DNA of 64,000 nt from Solidesulfovibrio carbinolicus (GCF_004135975.1 NZ_CP026538.1:2480001-2544000), one strand, 5' to 3'; positions 43,066-56,067 are shown, counted from the first letter of the stretch. Numbers and translations: made by a program. The notes: generated from the sequence alone by a model not told the origin.

Positions 43066-43839
43066 TCAGTCGAGAAACACCACTTCGGTGCCGACGTCGA
43101 TCAATTTGGCCATGTCCTTGCCCTCGTCGTTGCGCATGCGGATGCAGCCGCTGGTGACGGGCCGGCCGATGGAATTGGGATTGTTGTTGCCGTGGATGCG
43201 AAAACCGTAGCCATGGGACAGGATGATCTTGAACGGTCCCATGGGATTGTCCTTGACCCCGGGACCGACGTATTCGGGCAGGGGTTTGCCTTTTTTGAGC
43301 GCCCGTTCCTTCATGGCCGGCGTGGGCCGCCAGGAGGGCTCGAAACTGATGCCCGTGACCACGCCCCAGCCCTGGGGCGCTTCCATGTCCCGGCCCGGCA
43401 CGGCCACCACGTAGCTTCGGGCCAGATGGCGCGATCCATCAGGCAGATTTTCATAGAGGAAAAGCTTGCGCTGGGACAGATGGACCTCGATGGAATAATG
43501 ATTCTTGCGGGCATTGTAGGCGGCGGCGTCTTCCGGGGCCACGGGTTCGCCGGTGGTCTGGGACGGGGCCAGGGTGGCCAGGAAGCGGTCCAGCCCGCCG
43601 CCGTCGGCCACCGGCGCATAGGCCATGGCGGGCGCGGCGATAGCCGGTTTTATCGCAATGGGCGCTGCCGAGGGTTTGGCCGCCGCTTTGGCGGCGGGTT
43701 CCTGGGTCGCTGTCCCGGTAGTCCCCTCAATAAGCGCCACTTCACGCGGGCGCATTGCCTCAGTGGGCTGTTCCGTCGCCCCGCACGGCGTCGCGGCCGC
43801 CAAAACCAGCGCCGCGATCCCGAAAATCCATCCCCGCAT
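43066..43839 (-). CDS. L,D-transpeptidase (YkuD domain)
   Basis: 257 residues from ATG 43839, with GGAGG 9 bases upstream; an ATG at 43848 lies too close to that site. Signal peptide ends near ATPCGA. The YkuD domain begins near 125 (HYSIEVHLSQRKLFLYENL) and has the active-site block HGNNNPNSIGRPVTSGCIRM with the nucleophile cysteine in SGCIRM. It forms 3-3 cross-links in peptidoglycan or attaches lipoproteins. It acts in the periplasm, as do several neighbours in the cluster. Confidence 0.93.
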   Translation of the reverse strand: MRGWIFGIAALVLAAATPCGATEQPTEAMRPREVALIEGTTGTATQEPAAKAAAKPSAAPIAIKPAIAAPAMAYAPVADGGGLDRFLATLAPSQTTGEPVAPEDAAAYNARKNHYSIEVHLSQRKLFLYENLPDGSRHLARSYVVAVPGRDMEAPQGWGVVTGISFEPSWRPTPAMKERALKKGKPLPEYVGPGVKDNPMGPFKIILSHGYGFRIHGNNNPNSIGRPVTSGCIRMRNDEGKDMAKLIDVGTEVVFLD

Positions 43840-43921
43840 CGTTCCCATCCTCCGACGCATCCAGTCTCCCGCACTGTCCGGCCTTGCCATAAACTGTCCG
43901 TCCCGACAAGCCCAAACGGGA

Positions 43922-44836
43922 TCAGGCGGTTTTATACCGCACCAGCGGCCGCCGCCGGCCGGCTGGCCGGGCGTAGGACACGGCCGGCCAGCCCAGGGCC
44001 AAAACGGCATGGACCGTTTCCTCCCGGGGCAACCCCGCCGCCGCCTTGACCCGCTTGTCGTGGCGCATGGCCTCGACAGCGTAGCCGATAAGGCAGGAGC
44101 CAAGCCCCAGGCAGTGGGCGGCCAAAAGCATGTTGCCCGTGGCCAACAGCGCGTCCTCGGCCGGACAGCTCGCCCCGGGCCTGGAGCCGACCACCACCAC
44201 GGCCGTGGCCCCGTGAAAAAGCCGGTCCGTGCGGTCGCGCTCCCAGGCAGCCAACGCCTCGGCCACCGACGCATAATGCTCACGGTAGTAGTCTTCCAGC
44301 TCCCGACGGCCCAGGAGCGCGTAGCCTTTGCGCACGAGCGGATTGGCGGCCAGGCGATTGACGCGGCCGAAAAATCCGGCCACGGCCTGGCCCAGGCTCA
44401 TGACCGCCGCCCGGGTGGCCAGCACCGTGAAGGTCCAGGCCTGGGAATTGGTGCCTGACGGCGCGGTGATCCCGGCGCGAATCACATCCTCAATAACGGG
44501 GCCGGGCACGGGCCGTTCCAGATAGCGCCGGCAGGAACGCCGGGAGCGCATAAGATCGACCAAGCGCCCGGCCTGACAGCCCCCCGGGGCGATCTGCTCG
44601 CCCGAGGACTCGATGACGTCGTAAGCCTGGGCCCAGGGATCGTCGCCGGGAATGGTCAGGGCGCACTGGGGGCACACGGCCCGGCACTGGCCGCAGCCGA
44701 TGCAGCCGGCCCCGGCCACCACCACCAGGCCGTCGCCCAGGGACAACACCCCGGACGGACAGACCGCCACGCACTCCCCGCAGCCCACGCAGGCGGCGGC
44801 GTCCAGTATCGGCGAATCACTCCCCATGCGCACCAT
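43922..44836 (-). CDS. Ferredoxin-nitroreductase fusion protein
   Basis: 304 residues. Two [4Fe-4S] motifs are at the N-terminus: Cys16-19-22-26 (CVGCGECVAVC) and Cys45-48-51-55 (CIGCGQCRAVC). The nitroreductase domain follows (RSRRSCRRYLERPVP, PSGTNSQAWTF, then a C-terminal GLGSCLIGY). Such fusions in anaerobes take electrons from the clusters to FMN and reduce nitro or flavin-type substrates. There is a second ATG at 44827. It lies 18 bases after the NlpC/P60 gene, but its role in an envelope cluster is unclear. Confidence 0.93.
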   Translation of the reverse strand: MVRMGSDSPILDAAACVGCGECVAVCPSGVLSLGDGLVVVAGAGCIGCGQCRAVCPQCALTIPGDDPWAQAYDVIESSGEQIAPGGCQAGRLVDLMRSRRSCRRYLERPVPGPVIEDVIRAGITAPSGTNSQAWTFTVLATRAAVMSLGQAVAGFFGRVNRLAANPLVRKGYALLGRRELEDYYREHYASVAEALAAWERDRTDRLFHGATAVVVVGSRPGASCPAEDALLATGNMLLAAHCLGLGSCLIGYAVEAMRHDKRVKAAAGLPREETVHAVLALGWPAVSYARPAGRRRPLVRYKTA

Positions 44837-44854
44837 GCCTTATGTTTGCGAAAA

Positions 44855-45583
44855 CTATTTCCGTCCAGCCTTGCGAGACGCCGCGCCGGCCTCACGAGAA
44901 CCGGCCTCGGTCCCGGGAGCGCGCGGCAGGCGGCGGGCGGCCACGAACCAGCGTTCGTAATCCGTGCCGGAAAGCTTGTCCACGCCCACGCCCCCGCGCC
45001 TGGGGCTGGAATGGAGCATCCGGCCGCTGCCGAGATAGATGCCGACATGGCTGATGCCGACGTCCAGATTGGTGGCGAAAAAGAGCAGGTCGCCCGGGGC
45101 CAGTTCGGCCGTGGCCACGGCCGAACCCAGCCCGGCCTGGAGCCGGCTTTGCCGGGGCAGGGAACACCCGAAACTGGCGTAAACGGCCTTGGTCAGGCCC
45201 GAACAGTCGATGCCGGCCGGAGTGTCGCCGCCCAATCGATAGGGTGCCCCCAGGTAAGGTTCGGCGGCGCGAAGGATACGCTCCCCGACTTCGGACAGCG
45301 GTCCCATGTCGGCCGGCAGCACGGCCCCTCGGGTGATCGGCGGGCCGCCCAGGGCGTTTTGGTCCCGGAGCGCCTTGACCAAGGCCTGGTGGTCGGCCTT
45401 GGCTTCGCTGTCGTAGAGCGGCTTGTAGTGCGCGCTTAATTTGTTCGGACTCGTATGGAGCATGCCCAGGCTGTCTTCATAGCCGTAAACGGTGCGCGCC
45501 TGGGCCGGCGAGGCGGCCCAAAGCGGCAGGCAGCAGACGGCTGCCGCCAGCAGACAAGACGTGGCGAAATACCGGCGGCGCAT
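44855..45583 (-). CDS. NlpC/P60 family peptidoglycan endopeptidase
   Basis: 242 residues from ATG 45583, with GGAGG upstream. Signal peptide (MRRRYFATSCLLAAAVCCLP), a linker with a DUF4124-like TVYGYEDSLGMLHTS stretch, then the NlpC/P60 domain with catalytic Cys in DCSGLTKAVY and His in ISHVGIYLG. It cuts stem peptides of peptidoglycan. The start overlaps the histidine kinase stop by one base (TGATG), showing coupling. Confidence 0.92.
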   Translation of the reverse strand: MRRRYFATSCLLAAAVCCLPLWAASPAQARTVYGYEDSLGMLHTSPNKLSAHYKPLYDSEAKADHQALVKALRDQNALGGPPITRGAVLPADMGPLSEVGERILRAAEPYLGAPYRLGGDTPAGIDCSGLTKAVYASFGCSLPRQSRLQAGLGSAVATAELAPGDLLFFATNLDVGISHVGIYLGSGRMLHSSPRRGGVGVDKLSGTDYERWFVAARRLPRAPGTEAGSREAGAASRKAGRK

Positions 45584-46936
45584 CAACTGCCTCCGTAGAC
45601 GAAACGGCGGCCGTCGTCGATGCGCAGGGTCTTGACGCATTCCCGGCGAAAGGCGCACAGCTCCTGGCCGCAGCGGTCATGAACGCCCCAGGCGAAACAC
45701 GGAGCAAAGCCCTCGCGCTGCTGGATGGAACGCACGGCGTCGATGGTGGTCAGCCCCGAGACGTCCAGACCCAGCTCCCGCGCCTTGGTCATGAGTTCGC
45801 GCACATCCAGGCCCATGGGACCATAAAACGCCTCGCGTCCCAGACCCGCCTCGGGGGTGTCGAAAAGCCGCACCGCCACCACCGCGCCGCCGTCGTCGCC
45901 CTGGCGCAGGTCGATCTCGCCGTTGTGCTCCAGCACGGCCTTGCGGGCCAAGGTCAGGCCGATGCCGGCCCCCCGGGCCTTGGTGGTGAAAAAGGGGTCG
46001 AAGACAAACGAGCGCAGTTCGGGCCGCACTCCTGGGCCGTCGTCGGCAATGGTGAGATGGCTGACGTCGTCTCGCCGGGCCAGCTGGATGGACACGCGCA
46101 CGAGTTCATGGCCGGAAAATTCCACGGCATTGAGCAACAGCTCGTCCAGGGCCAGGGAAAGCAAGGCCTCGTCGGCTACGATCTCCACGTCTTCCAGGGA
46201 AAGATGGCTCTCCAGGCGCTTGTGCAGTCCTTCGGCGCTGCGGGCGGCCCGGGAAAGGGCCTCTTCCACCAGCCGGGGCAGGCGCACGGCGGCAAATCGG
46301 GGGCCGCCAAGGGTCGAAAGACGCACCACCGCGCCGACCAGATCTTCCAGACGCCGGGCTTCCTGGAAGATGATCTCGGGATATTCCACGGGCAGGCGGC
46401 GTTCCTTGTGGTCGCGCAGGAGCTTGAGCGCAAAGCCGCCGATGGCCGCGGCCGGATTGCGCACCTGATGGGCCACGGACAAGGCCAGGTTGTTGAGGCT
46501 TTCGATCATGTCGTGCTGGAGACGGTTTTTTTTCGCGAAGAGCGGCGTTTTCCCGCTCCCGGCTGCGATACAGCGCCGTGACGTCGTCAAAAAGGAGCGT
46601 GACGCCAATAGGCTTGCCGTCCACGCTCGGACAGGTGGCGGTCATGGAAAAGCGGCGCATCTCGCCGTCCGGGCGCTGGTAATCGGCCAGGCACTGGCGA
46701 TAGGGCCGGCCGTTTTCCACGGCTTCGACGAGATTGCGATTAAACGATTCATTGGCCGGGGCCGACAGGAGCAGTTTGCGCCAATCATGGCCCTCAAGGC
46801 TGTCTTGCGGCAAGCCCAAGAGATGGACTGCCGAAGGACTGGCGGCGATGATCGTGCCGCGCGGGCCGATGACGAGCAGGCCCACGGGTATGGTCTTGAT
46901 GACGTTTTGGACGAGTATTTGTCTGACGCTTGGCAT
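45583..46936 (-). pseudogene. PAS-histidine kinase, apparent single-base frameshift
   Basis: One gene seems to be split into two frames. From ATG 46936 a PAS domain of about 130 codons runs (MPSVRQILVQNVIKTIPVG to YRSRERENAALREKK). The next part, in another frame, continues KNRLQHDMIESLNNLALSVA with the H-box AHQVRNPAAAIGG, the N-box and the G-box (DDGPGVRPEL, GAGIGLTLARKAV), ending at 45583. The change of frame falls at eight consecutive A (minus strand, 46526-46533); seven A would join the frames. The C-terminus after the ATPase has an unusual CX8CX4CX5C cysteine set. It could be a sequencing error, a real lesion, or slippage. The kinase part alone is intact from ATG 46509. Confidence 0.8.
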
Positions 46937-46979
46937 GGCGCTTCCCGGCCCCTTGGAGACAACTCCTCCAAAGTAGGCC

Positions 46980-47013
46980 CGCTTCGGTCCGATGACAAGA
47001 CCGGACCGAAGCG
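46980..47013 (-). terminator. Hairpin between dsbA-like gene and histidine kinase
   Basis: An 11-base perfect stem, CGCTTCGGTCC / GGACCGAAGCG, with a 12-base loop. It lies 27 bases after the DsbA-like stop. The following minus-strand sequence has few T, so termination may be partial. Confidence 0.5.
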
Positions 47014-47039
47014 GAGCGCGACACGAAAGGGGGAGGATC

Positions 47040-47819
47040 TTACTGGTTCTTGGCCGCGGCCGGGGTCTTGGCCGCCACGCCGACGAATTCGTCAAAAACT
47101 TCGTAGGGCACGGCCCCACGCACCGGCGCGCCGTTAATGAGGAACACCGGCGTGCCTTCGAAGCCGAAGTCCCGGGCTTCCTTGGTGTCGGCGGCGACCC
47201 TGTCGGCAAGCGCCTTGCTCTTGACGTCCTCGGCCAGCTTCTTGGCGTCCGCGCCGACTTCCTTGGCGATGGCGTCAAGAACTTCGTCGCCCTTCTCGGC
47301 CACGTCCTTTTGCCGGGCAAAGACCTTGTCCATGAAGTTCCAGGCCTTCTTGGCGTCCTGCTGGGCGATGGCCTCGAAATACAGCGCGGCCCGCACGCTG
47401 TTTTTACCCGTGGCAAAGTGCTTGAACACCAGTCGGACGTCGTCAGGGCGTTTTTCCATCACGCTTTTGACAGTACCCGAGGCCTGGCCGCAAAAGTGGC
47501 ACAGGAAATCGGAATATTCCACGATGGTCACCGGGGCGCTTTGCGGACCAAGGGCAATCCGGCCGGCCTCCATGACCGGCGTGAGCGGCTTGGCCAGGGA
47601 CTGGCTGAAGCGCGCCCGCTCCAGGTCTTTCTGGCGCGCCCGGGCCGTGGTCTCGATGACTTCCAAAACGGCCGGACCCTGCTGGCGAATGGCCTCGACC
47701 ACGATTTCAGGATGTTCGCGCAGCACCCTGCGAACCCGCTCCAGGTCGTCGTCGGCCGCGGCCGGCATGGCCGTAAAGCCAATAACGGCCAGCGCGACGA
47801 GCACTTTCCATTTGCCCAT
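47040..47819 (-). CDS. DsbA-family thioredoxin-like protein
   Basis: 259 residues. Signal peptide ends at MPAAA. Residues 25-85 form a helical region typical of the ScsC/BdbD-type N-terminal domain. The thioredoxin active site is Cys107-His-Phe-Cys110 (CHFC), followed by a helical insert and the cis-proline in GFEGTPVFLINGAPV. It forms or isomerises disulfide bonds in the periplasm. The N-terminal extra helices may allow oligomers, as in ScsC-like proteins. Confidence 0.92.
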   Translation of the reverse strand: MGKWKVLVALAVIGFTAMPAAADDDLERVRRVLREHPEIVVEAIRQQGPAVLEVIETTARARQKDLERARFSQSLAKPLTPVMEAGRIALGPQSAPVTIVEYSDFLCHFCGQASGTVKSVMEKRPDDVRLVFKHFATGKNSVRAALYFEAIAQQDAKKAWNFMDKVFARQKDVAEKGDEVLDAIAKEVGADAKKLAEDVKSKALADRVAADTKEARDFGFEGTPVFLINGAPVRGAVPYEVFDEFVGVAAKTPAAAKNQ

Positions 47820-47938
47820 GCTTCCTCCAGATAGCGCGCCGTCACGGCGCTTTCGATGCCGCCCGTCATAGACCCTTTCGCCCGGACTGTCATCCGTTGC
47901 CCATCGACGACACGCGAGGCACGTGGTAGGCTGCCGCC

Positions 47939-48028
47939 ATGGAATGGCTTGTTCTCCTGGCCACGCTGGTGGCCGGCCTTTTCGCCTTTTGCTTAAGCGG
48001 CGCCAGACAGCAGCCCGGCGGCACCTGA
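47939..48028 (+). CDS. Possible 29-residue membrane peptide
   Basis: MEWLVLLATLVAGLFAFCL followed by a short polar tail gives one membrane helix. The next gene lies 90 bases downstream. No clear ribosome site (GGTAGGCTGCCGCC lies upstream). The gap 47820-48118 otherwise shows nothing. It is a weak candidate because of its size. Confidence 0.3.
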   Translation: MEWLVLLATLVAGLFAFCLSGARQQPGGT

Positions 48029-48118
48029 CTGCCCGAGACCTGTCGCCGTCGGCGACCGCCTGAACACACGCCCTCCGCCGCCGATGACGCCGACCGCCAC
48101 CGGCCGTAAGGATTGCCC

Positions 48119-48658
48119 ATGCCCCGTCGCCCTGCTCGCCGTCCCCTCGCCTTTCTCGCCCTGGCCCTCTGGGGCGTCCTGGCCTTGTTGGCCGCTTGCG
48201 ACAGCCAGCCCAAAACCGATCCGGAGCGCCAAGCCAAGGCCTACGCCCTGTACGAAGGCTACAAAAAGGATTTTCCCGAGGTCACGGAAATACGTCCCGA
48301 GGAGGCCTTGAAACGCTGGCAAGACGGCGGCGTGGTCTTCATCGACGCCCGCTCGGAAGCGGAACGGGCCGTCTCCACACTGCCCGGAGCCGTCTCGGAA
48401 CAGGCCTATCTGGCCGCTCCAGACCGGTTTGCCGGCAAGCAGGCCGTCATCTACTGCACCATCGGCTACCGTAGCGGGGTGCTGGTCCAGAAGCTTGCGG
48501 CCAAGGGCATGGCCGCCGCCAATCTGGCCGCCGGGATAGTGGGCTGGCTCCACGCCGGTGGAACTCTCGTCGACGCCTCGGGCGCGCCGACCAGGCGCGT
48601 CCATGTCTACGGCCGCACCTGGGATCTCGCGCCCCTGGCCTACACGGCCGTCTGGTAA
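48119..48658 (+). CDS. Rhodanese-like lipoprotein
   Basis: 179 residues from ATG 48119, preceded by AAGGA; a TTG at 48113 is in frame. Signal peptide with lipobox LLAAC (about 23-27). The rhodanese domain has VVFIDARSEAERA and the active-site loop with cysteine in VIYCTIGYRSG, then GWLHAGG. It probably handles sulfane sulfur or acts as a thiol-binding protein in the periplasm. It faces the glycosyltransferase gene, with about 95 bases between. Confidence 0.87.
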   Translation: MPRRPARRPLAFLALALWGVLALLAACDSQPKTDPERQAKAYALYEGYKKDFPEVTEIRPEEALKRWQDGGVVFIDARSEAERAVSTLPGAVSEQAYLAAPDRFAGKQAVIYCTIGYRSGVLVQKLAAKGMAAANLAAGIVGWLHAGGTLVDASGAPTRRVHVYGRTWDLAPLAYTAVW

Positions 48659-48752
48659 GGCCCCGCTGCCCCGCTGACAGGATTGTGCCTCAGACAGGCC
48701 GTCCACCCTCCAGATTTCCTGGCCAGATCGTCCACGTGTCGAGACTCTACGG

Positions 48753-50234
48753 CTAAGGCTCCCGGCCGTAATAGCGGCGGTAGTAGCGCCGGCCCGTAAC
48801 GTCGGCCAATCCCAGCCGCCGGGCGGCCAGATAGCCCAGGCACATGGCCACGACACCGGCCGCCTTGCCGCCAAAGCCCGCCCCGGCCCAGCGCCGGCCC
48901 GAAGCCGTGACGCCGCCGCCCAGGCACAGCGTCTCCCCGGCCTGGCGCAGGCGCAAGGACAGCTCCACGTCTTCCATGAGCGCCAACGCCGGAAAACCGC
49001 CAGCGTCCTCCAGTTCCTCGCGCCGGAAGAACTGGCCCTGGTCGCCGAAGCCGATGCCGCCAAACCGCGCCCGCAGGGCATTGAGCAACCCCAGGACGCC
49101 AAGCCCGGGACGCCGCGTGTCGTAGGCCATGCCGACCACGCCGCCGACCGCCTCGGGGCAACGGTCCAAAGCGGCCTGAATCCGGGCCGGCACGTCGGGC
49201 GCGACCACGGCGTCGGCGTGCAGAACAAGGACCACCTCGCCCCTGCAGGCGGCCAGACCAGCCGCGATCTGCCCGCCCCGGCCGCCATCGGCGGCGACCA
49301 CCTTCGCGCCAAATCCGGCGGCCAGGGAGGCCGTGCCGTCGGTGGAGCCGCCGTCGGCCACCACGACCTCGTGCACGCCCGTGCCGCTAAGGCTCTCCAG
49401 ACATCGCCCAAGTCCCCTGCCCTCGTTTCGGGTCGGCACGACCACCGAGAGCCGCCGTGGTCTTTGCGCGGGGCCGATCGGGACGGCCAGCCCGGGTCGC
49501 CAGGCGGAAAGGGCCAGGAGCAGTAAAAACGGCAGCCAGATCGCGGCCATGGCCAGTCCCTGGCCGCCAAGTTCCTGGGCGCGAAGCCAGGTCGGGGTCA
49601 CGGCCAAGCCCTGGGCGGCCAGAAGCCACAGCGCAGGCCGTCCAGGACGCAGGGTCCACAGCGGCAGGACCAGGAGGAAATACCAAGGATAAACCGTGGG
49701 CAAGGCGGCAAACCCGGCCAGACCGGCGAAAAGCGGCCCACGCCCGCGATCCTGGACGACCAGCCAGCCGACCGCAAGCGCCACGCCGCCAAGGGCCAGA
49801 GACACGGCCGGGGCCAGGGGGCCGCAAATCGGCCACAACAAGGCCGTTAACGGTCCGCCCTGGGCCACGTGGCCGGCAAAGGTTGCAAGTGACTGAAACA
49901 AGGCCGGCCCGGCCGTGTGGTAAGGCCAAAAGCTCGCCAGCGGCACGAGACAGGCGACGGCCTGGCGCAGATTGCCAGGCCGCATGAAAAACGGAATGAG
50001 CAGCAAAACCGGATATTTCACCAGCCCGGCCGCGCCCAGGCACAAAAAACCCCAGCCGTCGCGGCGGGTCGCGAAGGCGGCCAGGGCCAGGGAGACGCCC
50101 AAGGCCACCAGCGCGTCGAGGTGCCCTTCCCCCGCGCCCATGATCAGGGACAGGGGGGAAAGCACATACAGGGCCAGCCAGGCCGGCGGCAGCCGACGCT
50201 TGGCCAGGACCACGGCCAGGGCCAGGGCGGCCAT
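48753..50234 (-). CDS. Membrane glycosyltransferase, C-terminal fragment with GT2 domain
   Basis: Reading frame of 493 codons from its first ATG. Residues 1-240 are polytopic (seven or so helices, with the GHLDALVALG motif of GT87/DUF2029-like mannosyltransferases). From about 262 a GT2 domain follows: LSVVVPTRNEGRGLGRCLES, VVADGGSTDGT, the GRGGQIAAGLAA stretch and VLHADAVVAPD, like the TIGR04283 transferases. The N-terminal part of the membrane domain is in another frame upstream (50249-50794). Both probably are one broken gene; a single missing base near 50264-50275 would restore about 680 residues. The fusion of two glycosyltransferase types is unusual. Confidence 0.8.
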   Translation of the reverse strand: MAALALAVVLAKRRLPPAWLALYVLSPLSLIMGAGEGHLDALVALGVSLALAAFATRRDGWGFLCLGAAGLVKYPVLLLIPFFMRPGNLRQAVACLVPLASFWPYHTAGPALFQSLATFAGHVAQGGPLTALLWPICGPLAPAVSLALGGVALAVGWLVVQDRGRGPLFAGLAGFAALPTVYPWYFLLVLPLWTLRPGRPALWLLAAQGLAVTPTWLRAQELGGQGLAMAAIWLPFLLLLALSAWRPGLAVPIGPAQRPRRLSVVVPTRNEGRGLGRCLESLSGTGVHEVVVADGGSTDGTASLAAGFGAKVVAADGGRGGQIAAGLAACRGEVVLVLHADAVVAPDVPARIQAALDRCPEAVGGVVGMAYDTRRPGLGVLGLLNALRARFGGIGFGDQGQFFRREELEDAGGFPALALMEDVELSLRLRQAGETLCLGGGVTASGRRWAGAGFGGKAAGVVAMCLGYLAARRLGLADVTGRRYYRRYYGREP

Positions 50235-50248
50235 GAAGTCGGCCAGGG

Positions 50249-50794
50249 CTAAAGCTCCCCGGAAAGCCAGGGGGTGGGCGAGACGGCGGCCACGGCCCGG
50301 CAGAACAGCTCGGCCAGGGGCGGATAGGCGGCGGTCAGCTCAGGGTGGTTGACCCGGCCAAGGACGGCTGCTGCCTGGGCGGACAACAGCCTGGGCAGCC
50401 TCGGGTCGCCGGGCGCGATCAAATAAGGATTGCCCCCGGCCAGCTGCATGTCGCCTTCGACGATGTAGCGAAAGACGTCGGTGTCTACCGGCCAGGCCCA
50501 GACAAAGAGCAGCCGCGCGCCAAGGCCCAGGGCCACAACGGCGACGGTGACCCGGCCGCGATGCCCGGCCGGCCAGCCGCGCACGGCCAGGACCAGGGCG
50601 GCGAAAGCCCCGGCAAAGCAGGTGGCATAGACATAGCGCCCGGTCTCAAAACGGCCGCACAGGGCCAGGACGACAAGGGCCGCCAGGCAAAGCAGTCCGC
50701 GCCAGACGTGGCCAGGCAAGCCGGCAAACGCCCTGGCCGGACAGGCCGCTTCAGCCCACGCCGCCTGATGCCCGCTTGGAAGCCTTCGTGTCAC
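50249..50794 (-). CDS. Membrane glycosyltransferase, N-terminal fragment
   Basis: 181 codons from a GTG at 50794 that overlaps the DUF547 stop (GTGA). It has about four helices and the motif FVWAWPVDTDVFRYIVEGDM, which is the acidic-loop start of GT87/mannosyltransferase proteins; then NHPELTAAYPPLAELFCRA. It ends abruptly in SPTPWLSGEL. In the next frame the sequence continues as AFRGALALADFMAALALAVV, which fits the family. So this is very likely the first part of the gene at 48753-50234, split by a frameshift at TGGCTTTCC or the CCCCC before it. Confidence 0.75.
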   Translation of the reverse strand: MTRRLPSGHQAAWAEAACPARAFAGLPGHVWRGLLCLAALVVLALCGRFETGRYVYATCFAGAFAALVLAVRGWPAGHRGRVTVAVVALGLGARLLFVWAWPVDTDVFRYIVEGDMQLAGGNPYLIAPGDPRLPRLLSAQAAAVLGRVNHPELTAAYPPLAELFCRAVAAVSPTPWLSGEL

Positions 50795-51735
50795 GGGCGC
50801 TCCGGCCTTGCGGCAGGCGCACTTCCCGCGCCGTTGCCCAGGGGCTGCTGGCCCGGAGCCAAGCCTGAAGGCGGTCCATAGCCGCCAACGCCAACAAGCG
50901 GCGCATCCTTGCCTACATCAGAGGGTGGCGTATCCGCGCCGACGCCGGACGGTGGCGCGTCCGCGCCGACCAGGGCCGAAGTCCACGGCCCTGGCGCATC
51001 ATTGAGGGACCAGTCATAGTCATCATAAACTGGCCGGCGATCCGCCAGGGCGTCAAGCGCCGCGCCCAGCGCCGGCCCGGCAAAGCGGCGCACAAATCCC
51101 CACTGCCCGTCCCGGCCGCCGAAATCTTCGGCATACCAGTCAAAAATGCGGAGCAAACGCAACCGGCCGCCGTCTACCCGCGCCCCGACCGGGTCATTCA
51201 GGCAGGCCCGTGTCCGCGCATCCAGCATGGCGTCCAGGACCTCACCCCGGTAGGGCACGGACAAAAGCGGCGGACAACTTTTGGAGGCGCAGTTGAGCAC
51301 AAAGTGGAGCCTGGGGTCCGGGTATTGCCGACGCAGGATGCCGTGCTCAATGTCGTCCAGGGACAGCTTCCGGCCGCCCAAGCGCACAAAGGATCGTTTC
51401 CAGGGCGAGGCCAGAAAGCCGCCGGCTTCCTTGATGGAGGATATCCCCGGCCAATGGTCCATGATGAGGCGGATAGTCCAGAGGTTATAGGCGTTTATAT
51501 AGAGTGCTACGCGATCAGGCCGGGCCAGGGCCTCGGGGTTTTCGGCGGCCATGAGCGCCAACGTCGCATCAAGACGGGCCATGTCCGCCTTGATGCCCGC
51601 ATAGTTCACCACGCCCCCGCGTACATGGGCGGCCAAAAAAGCACCGTAGTGGTCAAGATAGCCAGAAGATTGGGCGTCATTGGCAAATCCTGCGAAAAGC
51701 AACAACAAAATCGCCAGCATAACCATCTTGAACAC
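50791..51735 (-). CDS. DUF547 domain protein
   Basis: 314 residues. Signal peptide (MFKMVMLAILLLLFAGFA). The DUF547 core is at about 55-220: RVALYINAYNLWTIRLIMDH, LDDIEHGILR, LHFVLNCASKSCPPL and FDWYAEDFGG. Its NC-x-S-x-S-C cysteine motif may be catalytic, but no activity is established that I know. The last 60 residues are short repeats of the type VGADAPPSG / VGADTPPSD, with no fold. It is the first gene of the unit with the split glycosyltransferase. The divergent gap 51736-51927 leads to the large hybrid kinase. Confidence 0.88.
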   Translation of the reverse strand: MFKMVMLAILLLLFAGFANDAQSSGYLDHYGAFLAAHVRGGVVNYAGIKADMARLDATLALMAAENPEALARPDRVALYINAYNLWTIRLIMDHWPGISSIKEAGGFLASPWKRSFVRLGGRKLSLDDIEHGILRRQYPDPRLHFVLNCASKSCPPLLSVPYRGEVLDAMLDARTRACLNDPVGARVDGGRLRLLRIFDWYAEDFGGRDGQWGFVRRFAGPALGAALDALADRRPVYDDYDWSLNDAPGPWTSALVGADAPPSGVGADTPPSDVGKDAPLVGVGGYGPPSGLAPGQQPLGNGAGSAPAARPERP

Positions 51736-51927
51736 ATCAACCTCCTCAACGCTCTGGGGATAAACCCCGCAGTGAAGGTCCAGCGCAGGAGTTGGACATC
51801 AGGCGCAATGAACCGTGGAAAACCAATTGAATTCCTTCCGGTATTGTTGCATATTCCTTCGGTCTTCAGTTCGTTGGGGGGCATAACGTCGTCGAACCCG
51901 CGCACCGGCAACACTTGTGCAACAACT

Positions 51928-56067
<4,140 letters not shown>

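Noticed and set aside
51304-51927. Upstream extension of the hybrid kinase by 208 codons
   Set aside because: It overlaps the DUF547 gene on the other strand and the promoter gap, and the signal peptide begins only near 51928.
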